A stretch of DNA of 64,000 bases from Maritalea myrionectae DSM 19524 (GCF_000423365.1 NZ_AUHV01000002.1:124001-188000), one strand, 5' to 3'; shown: positions 36,482 to 46,761, counted from the first letter of the stretch. The notes: generated by a model from the sequence alone, not told the origin. A program made the numbers and translations.

Positions 36482-38071
36482 TTAAGACTCGGTTTTCATA
36501 AGTTTATAAGTCACTGATTCATACAGCGCCTCGAACGATGCATCAATGATATTTGGAGAAACACCTACGGTAAACCAGCGTTCGCCAGTATTATCTCTCG
36601 ATTCAACCAATACACGGGTGACCGCGCCCGTGCCGCCGTTTAAGATACGCACCTTAAAATCAACCAATTCAAGGTCATCAATGCGGTCCGAATATTTGCC
36701 CAAATCTTTACGCATGGCCAAATCGAGCGCATTGACCGGACCGTTACCTTCGGCCACAGACATGAGCATTTCACCATTCACCTCGATCTTTACAATCGCT
36801 TCGGACATGGTGATCAAATCGCCATTGGCGTTGTAGCGTCGCTCAACTGAGGTGCGGAAGCTTTCCACCCGGAAAAACTCAGGCAGTTGGCCAAATGTGC
36901 GACGGGCGAGCAAAGCAAATGACGCATCAGCGCCATCATATGAATAGCCGCGTGCCTCACGTTCTTTCACCTTGCGCAACAGCTGATCAAGGCGCGGCTC
37001 ATCTTTTTCAACCTTCAGGCCCACGCGCTCTAAAACAGTCAGTAGATTAGACTTTCCGGCTTGCTGCGACACCATCACATTGCGCTCATTGCCCACCAAG
37101 GCGGGATCAATATGCTCATATGACGATGGGTCCTTGAGGATTGCTGATGCGTGAATGCCTGCCTTGGTGGCAAAGGCAGTCGCGCCCACATAAGGCGCTT
37201 GCCGCGCCGGGGCACGGTTGAGCAACTCATCAAACTGCCGCGATAAGGAAGTCAGCCCCTCGAGTTCCTTCTGCCCAACGCCAATTTCCAGCTCATCACA
37301 GAATGGCTTTTTAAGCGCAAAAGTTGGGATCAAGGAGATCATATTGGCGTTGCCGCATCGTTCGCCAATGCCATTCAAGGTGCCTTGCACATGGCGCACC
37401 CCTGCCCGCACAGCAGCCAATGTGTTGGCCACGGCTTGCTCCGTGTCGTTGTGCACATGGATGCCAAGATGGCTGCCTGGCACAGATTGCTGCACATGGG
37501 TGACGATGGCTTCAATCTCATCAGGCATGGTGCCGCCATTTGTGTCGCATAAGACGACCCAACGGGCACCTGCATCATAGGCTGCTTTGGCGCAGGAGAT
37601 CGCATAATCCGGATTGGACTTGTAACCATCAAAGAAATGCTCGCAGTCGACGATGCATTCCTTTTGTGCGCTAAGCGTTGCTTCAACGCTGGACTGGATT
37701 GCTTCGATATTCTCGGCCTGCGAAATGCCCATGGCCATTTCGATCTGCTTGTCCCACGCCTTGGCCACAAAACAGATGGCTTTGGCCGCCGAGTTGAGCA
37801 AGCCCTGCACACCGGGGTCATTTTCTACGGAGCGGCCCGCACGTTTGGTCATGCCGAAGGCGGTGAACGTAGCGTTTTTGGTGCGGTCTTTTTCGAAAAA
37901 TTCGGTGTCGACCACATTGGCACCCGGATAACCGCCTTCAATATAATCAACGCCTAAATTATCGAGCAATTTGGTGATGGTAATTTTGTCTTCAACTGAA
38001 AACTCTACGCCCGCTGTTTGGGCACCATCGCGCAATGTTGTGTCGAATAAATATAGGCGTTCTTTGGTCAT
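36482..38071 (-). CDS. cimA: (R)-citramalate synthase
   Basis: A 529-residue enzyme of the isopropylmalate synthase family. It condenses pyruvate with acetyl-CoA to citramalate, the pyruvate route to 2-oxobutyrate and isoleucine. The TIM barrel starts LYLFDTTLRDGAQTAGVEFS with the metal-binding D, has HVHNDTEQAVANT (about 199-211, H-x-H metal ligands) and GERCGNANM, and the C-terminal regulatory domain (from about 395) includes EVNGEMLMSVAEGNGPVNAL. The family assignment as citramalate rather than isopropylmalate synthase rests on the LYLFDTTLRDGAQT start and the 530-residue length. It is 2 bases downstream of a GFA gene, in an operon with cysS. Confidence 0.9.
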   Translation of the reverse strand: MTKERLYLFDTTLRDGAQTAGVEFSVEDKITITKLLDNLGVDYIEGGYPGANVVDTEFFEKDRTKNATFTAFGMTKRAGRSVENDPGVQGLLNSAAKAICFVAKAWDKQIEMAMGISQAENIEAIQSSVEATLSAQKECIVDCEHFFDGYKSNPDYAISCAKAAYDAGARWVVLCDTNGGTMPDEIEAIVTHVQQSVPGSHLGIHVHNDTEQAVANTLAAVRAGVRHVQGTLNGIGERCGNANMISLIPTFALKKPFCDELEIGVGQKELEGLTSLSRQFDELLNRAPARQAPYVGATAFATKAGIHASAILKDPSSYEHIDPALVGNERNVMVSQQAGKSNLLTVLERVGLKVEKDEPRLDQLLRKVKEREARGYSYDGADASFALLARRTFGQLPEFFRVESFRTSVERRYNANGDLITMSEAIVKIEVNGEMLMSVAEGNGPVNALDLAMRKDLGKYSDRIDDLELVDFKVRILNGGTGAVTRVLVESRDNTGERWFTVGVSPNIIDASFEALYESVTYKLMKTES

Positions 38072-38073
38072 GT

Positions 38074-38550
38074 TCAGTCCTGACTATCGGGCCATTCGGC
38101 TGTGTCGTGATCGGGGTGCTGGAAGTTTTTCATGGCAGAAAGCTGAGCTTGGAACTCAGGGTCTTCCGGGCGGATGGGCAATTCGTGCAGATCATCAAAA
38201 CTTTTGATGCGTGCTGCATAATCGAGCTGCTTTGTGGGGGCGACTTTGTTTGGATCGTCAAAGCTGCCGATGGACAAAGAAATACCATCGCGGTCCCACT
38301 CATAGGTAAGCGGGGTGCCGCAATCTTTGCAAAAGCCGCGCTTGGCGACTGTGGAGCTTTGAAAATAGCTTGGCTGTCCCCGCGTCCAGGTCACCTTATC
38401 GTTGCTGAAGGTGGCGAATGCGCCAAAATAGCTGCCAGACTGTTTTTGGCACATGCGGCAATGGCAGATGGACCCGCCAAAATCATCGCCCAGCGCTTTG
38501 TAGCGCACTGCGCCGCACTGGCAGCCCCCGGTGTGAATTGATTCGGACAT
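38074..38550 (-). CDS. GFA family protein (CENP-V/Gfa-like zinc protein)
   Basis: A 158-residue zinc protein. The ligands are HTGGCQCGAVRYKA (C9, C11), ICHCRMCQKQSGSYFG (about 29-44) and FCKDCGTPLTYEW (about 72-84). Like the GFA gene at 15868 it belongs to the Gfa family, in which one member activates formaldehyde with glutathione; the substrate here is unknown. It is packed between cysS (stop and start abut) and cimA (2 bases), so all three are one operon, but the functional link to isoleucine or tRNA charging is unclear. Confidence 0.85.
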   Translation of the reverse strand: MSESIHTGGCQCGAVRYKALGDDFGGSICHCRMCQKQSGSYFGAFATFSNDKVTWTRGQPSYFQSSTVAKRGFCKDCGTPLTYEWDRDGISLSIGSFDDPNKVAPTKQLDYAARIKSFDDLHELPIRPEDPEFQAQLSAMKNFQHPDHDTAEWPDSQD

Positions 38551-39993
38551 TTATGCGACCTCCCAATTGGTGATGCGGTTGCCCGCCTCGTCTTTTCCGT
38601 CTTTCAGTTTGATGCCCATGGCGGTCAGTTCATCGCGGATCGCGTCTGCTTCGCCCCATTCTTTGGCGTTCAGATGATCCAAACGCGCTTGAATTTTGGC
38701 TTCGATCTGATCGGCCTGCTCATGCTCTGGCCCCGCATTTTGGGCCGCTTGATAGGCCAACATGTCATCAAAGGTGATGAGACCCAAAAGTTGCATCGAG
38801 CCAAACAAGCGCCGCGCATTATGCTCACGATCACCGCCCGCGTGGCGATGCAGCTCGGCCAGCACACCGGACATGTTCATATCGTTGGCCAAATGCGCCA
38901 ACAGCTTTGAACATGGGCCAAGCGCCTCATATTCGGCGCGGTTTTCCTCCACAAAATCCAACCCCAACTTCAACATGGTCGCTTTCCAGCGATTAAGGTT
39001 TTTCTCCGCCTCTTCAAGCCGTTTCAGGGTGAAATCGATCGGCTCGCGATAATTTGTCATGATCAAACCAAGGCGCAAAACGTCGCCCGGCCATTTGCGG
39101 TTGCCGAAGCTTTCGGTCTCCAGCAAGTCAGCAATAGTGTAAAAATTGCCCAGGCTCTTGGACATTTTTTCACCTTCGATCTGCAAAAAGCCGTTATGCA
39201 GCCAATAGTTGGCCATGCGGTCTGTCCCATGAGAGCAGCGCGATTGGGCAATCTCGTTTTCATGGTGCGGGAACACCAGATCAATGCCGCCGGCATGGAT
39301 GTCAAAAATCTGACCAAAATAGCGCTCGGTCATGGCCGAGCATTCCAAATGCCAGCCCGGGCGGCCTTTGCCCCAAGGGCTATCCCATCCCGGCTGGTTT
39401 TCATCTGAGAGTTTCCAGAGCACGAAATCGCCTGGGCTTTTCTTATGTTCTTCCACCTCGATGCGCGCGCCTGCCTGCTGCTCATCAAGATTGCGGTTGG
39501 AGAATTTGCCATAGTCGGCCATGGAGGTAACATCGAACAGCACTTCGCCGCCCGCTTGATAGGCATGGCCCTTGTCGATCAACGTTTCGATCATGGTGAT
39601 CATTTGCGCAATATTATCGGTGGCGCGGGGTTGCAAATCCGGGTCCAGATTGCCTAGCGCGTGCATATCGGACTGATATTGCGCGGCGGTGCGCTCGGTG
39701 ACCTCGCGAATGGCTTGGTTCAGCTCCATGCCCGGATGCTCTTTTGCGGCGCGGGCGTTGATCTTGTCGTCAACGTCCGTGATGTTGCGCGCATAGGTGA
39801 CATGTTCAGCGCCATAAACATGGCGCAGCAGCCGATAAAGCAAATCGAAGGCCACGGCGGAGCGTCCATTGCCGATATGGGCATAATCATAAACGGTGGG
39901 GCCACACACATACATGCGCACATTGTTGGGATCGATCGGATCGAAGCGCTCTTTTTGGCGTGTCAGTGTGTTGTACAGTTGAATTTCAGTCAT
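38551..39993 (-). CDS. cysS: Cysteinyl-tRNA synthetase
   Basis: A 480-residue class I synthetase that charges tRNA-Cys. The HIGH motif is [13 protein letters not shown] (about 37-49), the zinc ligands are C in [19 protein letters not shown] and FPHHENE, and the KMSKS motif is [11 protein letters not shown] (about 270-280). The C-terminal anticodon-binding part is complete. The start is the ATG at 39993 ([14 protein letters not shown]) as in homologues; the frame continues 12 codons upstream but that extension has no support. GFA and cimA genes follow directly. A 276-base upstream gap separates it from a cytochrome gene on the same strand. Confidence 0.96.
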   Translation of the reverse strand: MTEIQLYNTLTRQKERFDPIDPNNVRMYVCGPTVYDYAHIGNGRSAVAFDLLYRLLRHVYGAEHVTYARNITDVDDKINARAAKEHPGMELNQAIREVTERTAAQYQSDMHALGNLDPDLQPRATDNIAQMITMIETLIDKGHAYQAGGEVLFDVTSMADYGKFSNRNLDEQQAGARIEVEEHKKSPGDFVLWKLSDENQPGWDSPWGKGRPGWHLECSAMTERYFGQIFDIHAGGIDLVFPHHENEIAQSRCSHGTDRMANYWLHNGFLQIEGEKMSKSLGNFYTIADLLETESFGNRKWPGDVLRLGLIMTNYREPIDFTLKRLEEAEKNLNRWKATMLKLGLDFVEENRAEYEALGPCSKLLAHLANDMNMSGVLAELHRHAGGDREHNARRLFGSMQLLGLITFDDMLAYQAAQNAGPEHEQADQIEAKIQARLDHLNAKEWGEADAIRDELTAMGIKLKDGKDEAGNRITNWEVA

Positions 39994-40222
39994 GTCCCTC
40001 AGCCCAATATTGATTTTGCGGCCAGCCATAATCGGCCGTCAGCGGCGAGGATTTTGCAATGTCATGGAATTAGGAAATACAAAACCGCGCCGCTAAGATT
40101 TAGCGGATAATAATGCAGCCAATAATACAGATTTGGTTACGGTTTTGCTTCATGGGCGCACTTTGAGCGAAAAGTGCCAAGAAAATCAAGCCGAAATAGA
40201 TTTTTTTAGCGCAAAACCAAAA

Positions 40223-40246
40223 AAGGGGAGCCAGACGGCTCCCCTT
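40223..40246 (-). terminator. Rho-independent terminator of the cytochrome gene
   Basis: A ten-base perfect stem AAGGGGAGCC (40223-40232) and GGCTCCCCTT (40237-40246), loop AGAC. Read on the minus strand it is followed by TTTTTGG. It lies 23 bases past the cytochrome stop. Confidence 0.9.
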
Positions 40247-40269
40247 AAATTCTTATCATTCAGATGATT

Positions 40270-40635
40270 TTAGCTTTTTTTCTCACGATATGTGTCGTGG
40301 CACTCTTTGCATGTGCCGCCCAAATCACGCGGACTTGCACCTGCATTCGACGCGGCTTCCAGCTTGTCGAACAAAGCGACAAACTGATCCCATTCTTCCC
40401 AAATCAATGGTGTCGCTTCTGAATCAGCGCTTGTTGAGCCTTCAGGGAACAGCATTTTCAGCTTTGCGGCCAATGGCGCAATATCGCCAGGCTTGCCCGC
40501 TTTGAGTGCAGCACCCATGTCTTTCATGGTTTGCTGACGCTCAGCAATTACGTCTTCTTGGGCGCTGATACCAGATACAGCCCCCATGGCGAGTGCGATT
40601 GAAGTGGCAGCCACCGCGATCATCTTGAATTTCAT
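40270..40635 (-). CDS. Periplasmic cytochrome c'/c556-like haem protein
   Basis: A 121-residue protein. A signal peptide covers about residues 1-26 (MKFKMIAVAATSIALAMGAV to SAQ-ED), starting at ATG 40635, since an upstream frame adds a cysteine-bearing stretch of no family likeness. The mature part is a four-helix bundle with the haem site C109-K-E-C112-H113 near the C-terminus. This is the cytochrome c' type, with helix-rich AALKAGKPGDIAPLAAKLKM. Members bind NO or carry electrons in the periplasm. No other cytochrome gene is nearby, so the partner is unknown. Confidence 0.85.
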   Translation of the reverse strand: MKFKMIAVAATSIALAMGAVSGISAQEDVIAERQQTMKDMGAALKAGKPGDIAPLAAKLKMLFPEGSTSADSEATPLIWEEWDQFVALFDKLEAASNAGASPRDLGGTCKECHDTYREKKS

Positions 40636-40722
40636 TGTCTTCTCCCTATCACTTGCAAGTATGCGATTGCACAAAACTTATCGAAGTATGCCATTACAAA
40701 GTTACATTTGCATCAATGAAAA

Positions 40723-40745
40723 CGCGCATCGCAGTGCGATGCGCG
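40723..40745 (-). terminator. Rho-independent terminator of the VOC gene
   Basis: A ten-base perfect stem CGCGCATCGC (40723-40732) and GCGATGCGCG (40736-40745), loop of three bases. On the minus strand it is followed by TTTTCATT. It lies 39 bases past the VOC stop. Confidence 0.75.
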
Positions 40746-40784
40746 CTCACATTTACGTGATAGAAGGCGACAAAAATCTGGCTT

Positions 40785-41330
40785 TTATGAGACTTCAGCC
40801 AATTCCTTTTGGTGCAGCCAGTCTGCATGCTTTGGTGCTTTTTTGGTGCGGGACCATTCTTCAAGCATATCCCACTTCACCTCATCAAGCCGCTTCAACA
40901 GCTTCTCTTCTTCGGGATCTGGACAGGCCAATTCAACGCGGTGACCGTTGGGATCAAAGAAATAGATGGAGTGGAAAATTGAGTGATCTGTGACGCCCAA
41001 TACGTCCACACCATTCTTTTCCAAGTGCTCTTTGAACTCGATCAATTCATCACGGTCTTTCACTTTGAAAGCGATATGCTGCACCCAAACCGGGGTGTTT
41101 TCATCACGGCCCATTTCCGGTTTTGTGGGCAATTCAAAAAAGGCCAACACGTTGCCGTTCCCTGCATCCAGGAACAAATGCATATAGGGATCAGGCTCAT
41201 GGGTTGAGGGCACATGATCCTCAGCGATCGCGAGCACAAAATCCATATTGAGCATTTTTGTATACCACTCGACGGTCTCTTTAGCGTCTTTACAGCGATA
41301 GGCAACGTGGTGAATTTGTTCGATCTTCAT
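40785..41330 (-). CDS. VOC superfamily (glyoxalase/extradiol-dioxygenase fold) protein
   Basis: A 181-residue protein of the vicinal oxygen chelate superfamily, with two paired beta-alpha-beta modules: IEQIHHVAYRCKDAKETVEW (about 3-22) and PVWVQHIAFKVKDRDEL (about 81-97), then FFDPNGHRVELACPD. The H, H and E of the usual metal triad are seen (H7/H8, H86 region, E137 region). The C-terminal 40 residues (RLDEVKWDMLEEWSRTK) are an extra amphipathic stretch not in glyoxalase I. The start ATG 41330 lies seven bases after GGAGG. Upstream is a promoter with two operator copies; the FAH-like gene lies before it. The reaction is unknown; a part in aromatic or keto acid breakdown is likely. Confidence 0.82.
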   Translation of the reverse strand: MKIEQIHHVAYRCKDAKETVEWYTKMLNMDFVLAIAEDHVPSTHEPDPYMHLFLDAGNGNVLAFFELPTKPEMGRDENTPVWVQHIAFKVKDRDELIEFKEHLEKNGVDVLGVTDHSIFHSIYFFDPNGHRVELACPDPEEEKLLKRLDEVKWDMLEEWSRTKKAPKHADWLHQKELAEVS

Positions 41331-41343
41331 TCTTTCCTCCAAT

Positions 41344-41397
41344 TAGTTACAACGGTAACTATATCGACATAATAGTTACGCGCGAAACTAATTGCAA
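41344..41397 (-). promoter_or_regulatory. Promoter with two operator copies in front of the VOC gene
   Basis: On the minus strand TTGCAA (41397-41392) and TATTAT (41374-41369) are spaced 17 bases, a near-ideal sigma-70 promoter. One 18-base palindrome, TAGTTACAACGGTAACTA (41344-41361), is perfect with a four-base spacer; a second weaker copy (41373-41390) lies between the -35 and -10 boxes. Their centres are 29 bases apart. A MarR-like dimer could repress here; no such regulator is in the window. Confidence 0.6.
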
Positions 41398-41459
41398 CCG
41401 CAAATTTGCGGCTGCCCTTTTGACTTTAGTTGAAGGACAAAATGGGTTTGCGGCGAAGC

Positions 41460-42470
41460 CTAATCGGGCTTGTTCAAAAGCCGAACCGTTTGCTTGATTT
41501 CACCAAATGGTGCATCGCCATTGTCGGTCAAAAACTGAATCGAAACCTGATCGCCAGACTTTAAAAAGGGCGTACGCTGCTCGGCATCGGCTGCTTTTTC
41601 CGCCATGCGCGCTTCCACAATGCAAGAAAAGCCGATTCCATCGCTGGAAATGGGCAAGATTTGATCATGCGTGTTGGCGACCGTACCGCCGCCCAAAATG
41701 GTCCCGGCGCTCAAGCTGCGGGTTTGCGCTGCGGTCTTGATCAGTTGATAGAAGTCGAACACCATTTCTTTTTCCGTGCGTGGCTGGCCATAGAGCAATC
41801 CATTGACGCGGCTTTGCAACTGGCCCGTGACGCGCCCCTCGCCCCATGCGGCGCCCAGCTCGTCAGGCGTGACCACAACTGGGCCAAAGGCTGAAGCGGG
41901 TTTCGAATGAAAAAAACCAAACCCTTCCTGCAAATCACCCGCCACAAGCCGACGCAAGGACACATCGTTACACTGGGTGATCAATCGCACGGCGTTGCGG
42001 GCATCATCATCGCTTGGATTAAGCGGTACATCGCCCAAAATCACCGCGATTTCAGCTTCATAATCCAGCGCCAAATCATCGTCAGTGACTTCAATATCCT
42101 TTTCGGCCCCCAACAAATGATCTGATCCGCCCTGATACATAATGGGCTTTTCATCTTGCGGGTCCTGCAACGAGCCCTTTGCGGCGCGTACACGCTGCAA
42201 ATGCGGTAAATAGGCTGAGGCATCAATCCACTGGTAGGCGCGCGGCAACGGCGCCAAGGTGAGATGCGGCTCAAACGCCTTACCAGCAATGTCGCCCTCA
42301 TTGAGCTTGTGATAAAGCGCATCCAGCGCAGCATAAACATCCGACCAATTGTCCAGCGCCGATTGCAAGTTTGGCGAAATGGCAGAGGCAGAGGTGCATC
42401 GCTTCAAATCTTTGCTGACGATCGCCAACTGTCCGTCGCGTGTGCCATTGTCCAATGTTGCCAGTTTCAT
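41460..42470 (-). CDS. Fumarylacetoacetate hydrolase family protein
   Basis: A 336-residue FAH-fold enzyme. It has an N-terminal part of the two-domain kind found in fumarylacetoacetase relatives, with metal-binding DYEAEIAVILGDVPLN (about 134-149), and GTILGGGTVANT and FHSKPASAFGPVVVT. It hydrolyses or decarboxylates a beta-keto or dicarbonyl acid, typically in aromatic degradation such as the homogentisate path. Length matches fumarylacetoacetase-like proteins but no homogentisate gene is near. It lies 130 bases upstream of the VOC gene on the same strand, but that gene has its own promoter. Confidence 0.85.
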   Translation of the reverse strand: MKLATLDNGTRDGQLAIVSKDLKRCTSASAISPNLQSALDNWSDVYAALDALYHKLNEGDIAGKAFEPHLTLAPLPRAYQWIDASAYLPHLQRVRAAKGSLQDPQDEKPIMYQGGSDHLLGAEKDIEVTDDDLALDYEAEIAVILGDVPLNPSDDDARNAVRLITQCNDVSLRRLVAGDLQEGFGFFHSKPASAFGPVVVTPDELGAAWGEGRVTGQLQSRVNGLLYGQPRTEKEMVFDFYQLIKTAAQTRSLSAGTILGGGTVANTHDQILPISSDGIGFSCIVEARMAEKAADAEQRTPFLKSGDQVSIQFLTDNGDAPFGEIKQTVRLLNKPD

Positions 42471-42627
42471 AAAGCCCCCTTGCTGGTGCCGGTTTGTCTA
42501 GAGTGCATTTGGGTCTAGACCCTGAGAATCAGAATTAATATGTTTTTGCCACAATAATTTGCCAGTGACGGATAGTTTTTGCCACCAAATCGTCTTAAAG
42601 AGCAGTCAGTGTGGCCCGATAAATCAA

Positions 42628-43731
42628 ATGAATGGTCTTATGCTTCGCTTTGCAACCCTCGTGGTCTTATGTTTTTCAGTTTTTCTGCCGCAGTCGATTG
42701 CCTTTGCGCAAGCTGATAGCTGCCGTGGTTTGCAACGCGAAATCCGTTCATTCGAACGCAATCGCAATTTCCGCAATTATCGCGACAACTATAACGCATT
42801 GCGCGAGGCGCAAAAAGAAGTGAAGGCTTGGGAAAGCGAATTTGTGCGCCGCGGGTGCCAAAAGGCGCTCAACGCCGGCAAGCGCTTGGATTCCACCTGT
42901 CGCTCCATTGGCCGCAAAATTCAGAGCGAACGCAGGGACTACTCAAGTTTGGCAGCGCGCGTGCAAGAAGGGGCAGAAGTGGCCAAGGCCCGTGAACAAG
43001 CCCTACAACAATATGCGCGGTTTGGATGTGGCAACAATGACAGCGGCAACCGGACCATAAATAATCGCCAGCCCGAGCGTAAATCATTGTTTGAACGGAT
43101 CTTCGGATCGAACGATGACAATGATATTATCGAGGAAGACTATTACGACCTCTATAATCGCGAGACCTATCGCACCGTTTGTGCGCGCAGTTGCGATGGC
43201 TTTTATTGGCCCGTGAGCTTTTCCACCCTTCCCGAATACATCCCGGACGATCAAGCCGTTTGCAAAGGCAATTTCCGGCAGGGTGATGTGAAGCTCTATT
43301 ATTATTCCAATTCGGATGGGTCGCCCGAAACAATGATCGACCTTAACGGTACCCCCTATAGTCAAAGTCCGAATGCCTTCCGGTATCGTCAAGTTTATGA
43401 TGAAACCTGCCAGCCGCAAGATGCTGCAAGCTATGGCAAAATTGAATTGGCTGCGGGTGGAAACTCATCGAATGCCGTGATCACCTTCGGCGACTTGAGC
43501 TTTCCCCTGCCTCGTCGCGATCCGCGCAAAAGACTGGAAATTGAGGTCGCAGCGGCCAGCTTTATTCCATTGCCGCGCCCCGACCCCAGACTTGAAAATG
43601 GCGGCAACAACGTTCAAGTTACTGCCGCCAGCTCTTATTCCGGACTTCGCCTTGTGAATTTCGGCGACAAAACCGTTAGGATAGTCGGTCCAGACACGCC
43701 GTACGTCCCAGAAGTGGCAGAAGGGTCTTAA
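42628..43731 (+). CDS. DUF2865 family secreted protein
   Basis: A 367-residue protein exported by a signal peptide (residues about 1-28, [16 protein letters not shown]). The mature N-terminus is charged and helical with C-residues ([20 protein letters not shown]), and the core has [20 protein letters not shown] and [20 protein letters not shown], the cysteine- and tryptophan-containing DUF2865 signature found in Hyphomicrobiales. The end has proline-rich [12 protein letters not shown] and [13 protein letters not shown]. Function is unknown; it is likely periplasmic. The start is ATG 42628 ([11 protein letters not shown]). The last 56 bases overlap the end of gltX on the other strand. Confidence 0.82.
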   Translation: MNGLMLRFATLVVLCFSVFLPQSIAFAQADSCRGLQREIRSFERNRNFRNYRDNYNALREAQKEVKAWESEFVRRGCQKALNAGKRLDSTCRSIGRKIQSERRDYSSLAARVQEGAEVAKAREQALQQYARFGCGNNDSGNRTINNRQPERKSLFERIFGSNDDNDIIEEDYYDLYNRETYRTVCARSCDGFYWPVSFSTLPEYIPDDQAVCKGNFRQGDVKLYYYSNSDGSPETMIDLNGTPYSQSPNAFRYRQVYDETCQPQDAASYGKIELAAGGNSSNAVITFGDLSFPLPRRDPRKRLEIEVAAASFIPLPRPDPRLENGGNNVQVTAASSYSGLRLVNFGDKTVRIVGPDTPYVPEVAEGS

Positions 43732-45007
43732 GCTCTGGTCCATGGCTTTGACCTGTGAGCGCCAAGCGCAAAGGCATAAACAATTGCTTGCCTTTGCGGC
43801 CTGTTTCGGCCTTCAAATCATTCGTCCATTCTGACCATGTGTTCTCGTCCCACGGCTCTTGTGGCAACCGCTCGGCAGCGGTGGCGATAAAGTCTTTATC
43901 CTCATCAGCAACCACAGTTTCAACCGGGCCTGAGACCAGCTTTTGCCAGTCGCGAATATCGTGAACCTTTTGCAGATTTTCATGCACCGCGTTCCAAAGC
44001 TGTTCGGCATCGTCAACGCCCAGTTCAGCCAAGCGATCCTTCACGTCATCATAGCTCAAGCCATGCACCATGCGCGCATTGAAGCCATCCAATTCGGCAG
44101 GATCAAAGCGTGCGGCGCTACGCGACACCATGGAGATGTCAAAGCTCTGTGCCAACTCGTCCAGGCTTTCATGCGGTGCAACCGGCTGGCTGGTGCCGGT
44201 TAGAATAGCGATCAACGCAACTGCCAGCGCTTCATAGCCCTCTTCCCGCAAATTGGTGATCGACAACGATCCCTTGCGCTTGGAGAAGCCTTCGCCTGTG
44301 GCGTCGGTGAGCAAATTGTGGTGGCCAAAGGTTGGGGGCGTTGCGCCCAGGGCTTCGAACAGCTCAATCTGTGCACCCGTGTTGGTGACGTGGTCTTCAC
44401 CGCGGATCACGTGGGTAACGCCCATATCGATATCGTCCACCACGGACGGCAACGTATAAAGATAAGAGCCATCTGCACGGATCAAGACTGGATCGGACAT
44501 TGTGTCTGTGTTCACGACCTGATCGCCGCGGACCACATCATCAAAATGCACTTCTTTGCCTTCCAGCTTAAAGCGCCAGTGGGGCTTGCGGCCTTCGGCT
44601 TCAAAAGCGGCTTTTTCTTCGTCGGTCAGCTTGAGTGCGGCGCGATCATAGATCGGCGGGCGGCCCATGGCGCGGGCGCGCTTGCGGCGGCGGTCCAGCT
44701 CGTCCGCGGTTTCATAGCACGGATATAGACGACCATCAGCAATCAGCTTGTCTCGGGCAGCATCATGCGCGGCTTTACGCTCTGACTGACGCTCCAAGCG
44801 ATGGGGTTTGATGCCGAGCCAGGCGAGGTCTTTTTCGATGGCGTCAGCATATTCTTTTTTCGAGCGCTCCAGATCCGTATCGTCAAAGCGCAGAATGAAT
44901 TGGCCACCTGTTTTCAGCGCAAACATCCAGTTCATCAAAGCTGGGCGCGCATTACCGAGGTGAATATATCCCGTTGGGGATGGTGCAAATCGCACGACTG
45001 TAGACAT
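43676..45007 (-). CDS. gltX: Glutamyl-tRNA synthetase
   Basis: A 443-residue class I synthetase that charges tRNA-Glu (and maybe tRNA-Gln). The HIGH-like motif is [20 protein letters not shown] (residues 5-24), and the KMSKS-like motif is [13 protein letters not shown] (about 236-248). The length and form match the shorter alphaproteobacterial GltX copy, of which two are usual in Hyphomicrobiales, one acting in tRNA-Gln mischarging; which one this is cannot be said. It is nine bases from nadE and convergent with the DUF2865 gene, whose 3' end it overlaps by 56 bases. Confidence 0.95.
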   Translation of the reverse strand: MSTVVRFAPSPTGYIHLGNARPALMNWMFALKTGGQFILRFDDTDLERSKKEYADAIEKDLAWLGIKPHRLERQSERKAAHDAARDKLIADGRLYPCYETADELDRRRKRARAMGRPPIYDRAALKLTDEEKAAFEAEGRKPHWRFKLEGKEVHFDDVVRGDQVVNTDTMSDPVLIRADGSYLYTLPSVVDDIDMGVTHVIRGEDHVTNTGAQIELFEALGATPPTFGHHNLLTDATGEGFSKRKGSLSITNLREEGYEALAVALIAILTGTSQPVAPHESLDELAQSFDISMVSRSAARFDPAELDGFNARMVHGLSYDDVKDRLAELGVDDAEQLWNAVHENLQKVHDIRDWQKLVSGPVETVVADEDKDFIATAAERLPQEPWDENTWSEWTNDLKAETGRKGKQLFMPLRLALTGQSHGPELKTLLPLLGRTACLDRLS

Positions 45008-45015
45008 AATTTTTC

Positions 45016-46680
45016 CTAATTTCCTTCGTCGCGAAAACCGTTTGTGATGGGGTATTTGCGGCCCAGGCCGAACGCTTTTTGCGTCAATTTCGGCCCAGGC
45101 GCGGCCTGTCGACGTTTGTACTCGGCGATATAAAGCAATTTTTGCACTTTGGCGACCACTTCCGGGTCATGCCCCTCGCCTACGATTTCATTAAAGCTCT
45201 TTTCGCCTTCCACAAAGCCTTCCAAAATCGCATCCAGCACTGGATAAGGCGGCAGACTATCCTGATCTTTTTGATCTGGTGCCAACTCTGCGCTTGGCGC
45301 TTTTTCAATGATGGATTGCGGAATCACCCGCCCCTCAGGGCCAAGGCAGTTTTTCGGCATGTTGTGGTTGCGCCAGTCGGCCAGATGATAGACCTGCATT
45401 TTATAAAGGTCTTTAATCGGGTTGAACCCGCCGTTCATGTCGCCATAGATCGTGGCGTAACCCACAGCCATTTCGGACTTGTTGCCGGTGGTGATGAGCA
45501 TGGAGCCAAGTTTATTGGAGACGCCCATCAAATAGGTGCCGCGCATACGCGATTGTAGATTTTCTTCCGCCAGCCCTGGCTTGAGACCTTCAAACAGAGG
45601 AGCCAGCGCATCGGTCGCGGCCTCCACTGCATCGCCAATGGCGACGACATCATAGCGCACGCCCAATGCTTCAGCGCAGTCTTTGGCGTCTTTCAGACTG
45701 TCTTCCGAGGTGTATTTGTAAGGCAGCATAATGCAGTGCACATTTTCTGCGCCGATGGCATCCACCGCGATGGCCGCCACAACGGCAGAATCGATACCGC
45801 CTGAGAGGCCCAACACCACTTTTTGGAAATGGTTTTTGTGCAAATAATCGCGCAAACCCAAAACGCAGGCGCGCCATGGAGCGCCATCATTTGAGGCCAG
45901 CGGTTCAACCTTGTCGGTGTCGCACACCCAGCCGGTTTCGGCGCGGTGCCAATCGGTAATGATCAGTTCTTCTTCAAAGCTTTTGCCAATAAAGGCCAAG
46001 GATCGATCTGCATTCACCCCGAAGGACGCACCATCAAAGATAAGCTCGTCTTGGCCGCCAATCTGGTTGAGATAGAGCATCGGCAGGCCGCTTTCGACCA
46101 CACGCTCTACCACCACATTCATGCGCAAATCATGCTTGTTGCGCCAATAGGGTGAGCCATTGGGGCAAAGCAAAAGTTCTGCGCCGGTTTCGGCCAAACA
46201 TTCCACCACTTCCTTGCGCCACACATCTTCACAGATCGGCACGCCAACGCGCACATTTTGAATGTTGAAGGGGCCGGGCAAATTGCCGGGCGTGAAATAA
46301 CGCTTTTCGTAAAACACGTCATCATTGGGCAGATCGTGCTTGGCGCGCCAATCGACAATGTCGCCGCCTTCTGCCAACAAGACGGCGTTGTAAAGTTGGA
46401 AATTATCCACCCAAATCGATGGGATCAGAAGTGAAATGTTTTTATCGCGCCCATGCGCGGCCAATTCCTTGGCGGCTTCCATTGCCTTTTTGACAAATTG
46501 GGGTTTGAACAACAAATCCTCAGGGAAATAGCCTGTGGGGAAAAGTTCGGGGAACATCAATATGTTCGCGCCTGCGGCCACCGCATCGTCGATCGCGGCT
46601 TTGCCTTTTTCTACATTTTTGGAAAGTGCGCCAACTGTAGGGTTAAGTTGCGCCAATGCAATTCGCAATTTATCAGCCAC
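45016..46680 (-). CDS. nadE: Glutamine-dependent NAD+ synthetase
   Basis: A 554-residue fusion enzyme making NAD from deamido-NAD, ATP and glutamine. The N-terminal nitrilase-type glutaminase (about 1-260) has the E-K-C triad: E in [13 protein letters not shown] in AKHDLPNDD and C in [11 protein letters not shown]. The C-terminal ATP-pyrophosphatase domain has [19 protein letters not shown] (about 290-308). Length is normal. It is eight bases upstream of gltX, in the same operon. Together with nadC (24400) it covers the last two of the de novo NAD steps seen here. Confidence 0.96.
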   Translation of the reverse strand: MADKLRIALAQLNPTVGALSKNVEKGKAAIDDAVAAGANILMFPELFPTGYFPEDLLFKPQFVKKAMEAAKELAAHGRDKNISLLIPSIWVDNFQLYNAVLLAEGGDIVDWRAKHDLPNDDVFYEKRYFTPGNLPGPFNIQNVRVGVPICEDVWRKEVVECLAETGAELLLCPNGSPYWRNKHDLRMNVVVERVVESGLPMLYLNQIGGQDELIFDGASFGVNADRSLAFIGKSFEEELIITDWHRAETGWVCDTDKVEPLASNDGAPWRACVLGLRDYLHKNHFQKVVLGLSGGIDSAVVAAIAVDAIGAENVHCIMLPYKYTSEDSLKDAKDCAEALGVRYDVVAIGDAVEAATDALAPLFEGLKPGLAEENLQSRMRGTYLMGVSNKLGSMLITTGNKSEMAVGYATIYGDMNGGFNPIKDLYKMQVYHLADWRNHNMPKNCLGPEGRVIPQSIIEKAPSAELAPDQKDQDSLPPYPVLDAILEGFVEGEKSFNEIVGEGHDPEVVAKVQKLLYIAEYKRRQAAPGPKLTQKAFGLGRKYPITNGFRDEGN

Positions 46681-46761
46681 GCGGCCCGTCCATCATGAAG
46701 GTTCAAAACAGCCCATGCTTTAACGCTTTGCCCCTTTAAGGGCAAGGGCTCACATATAAAT

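Noticed and set aside
42559-42627. An earlier start for the DUF2865 protein
   Set aside because: The extra residues are polar and would bury the signal peptide. ATG 42628 places the hydrophobic core correctly.
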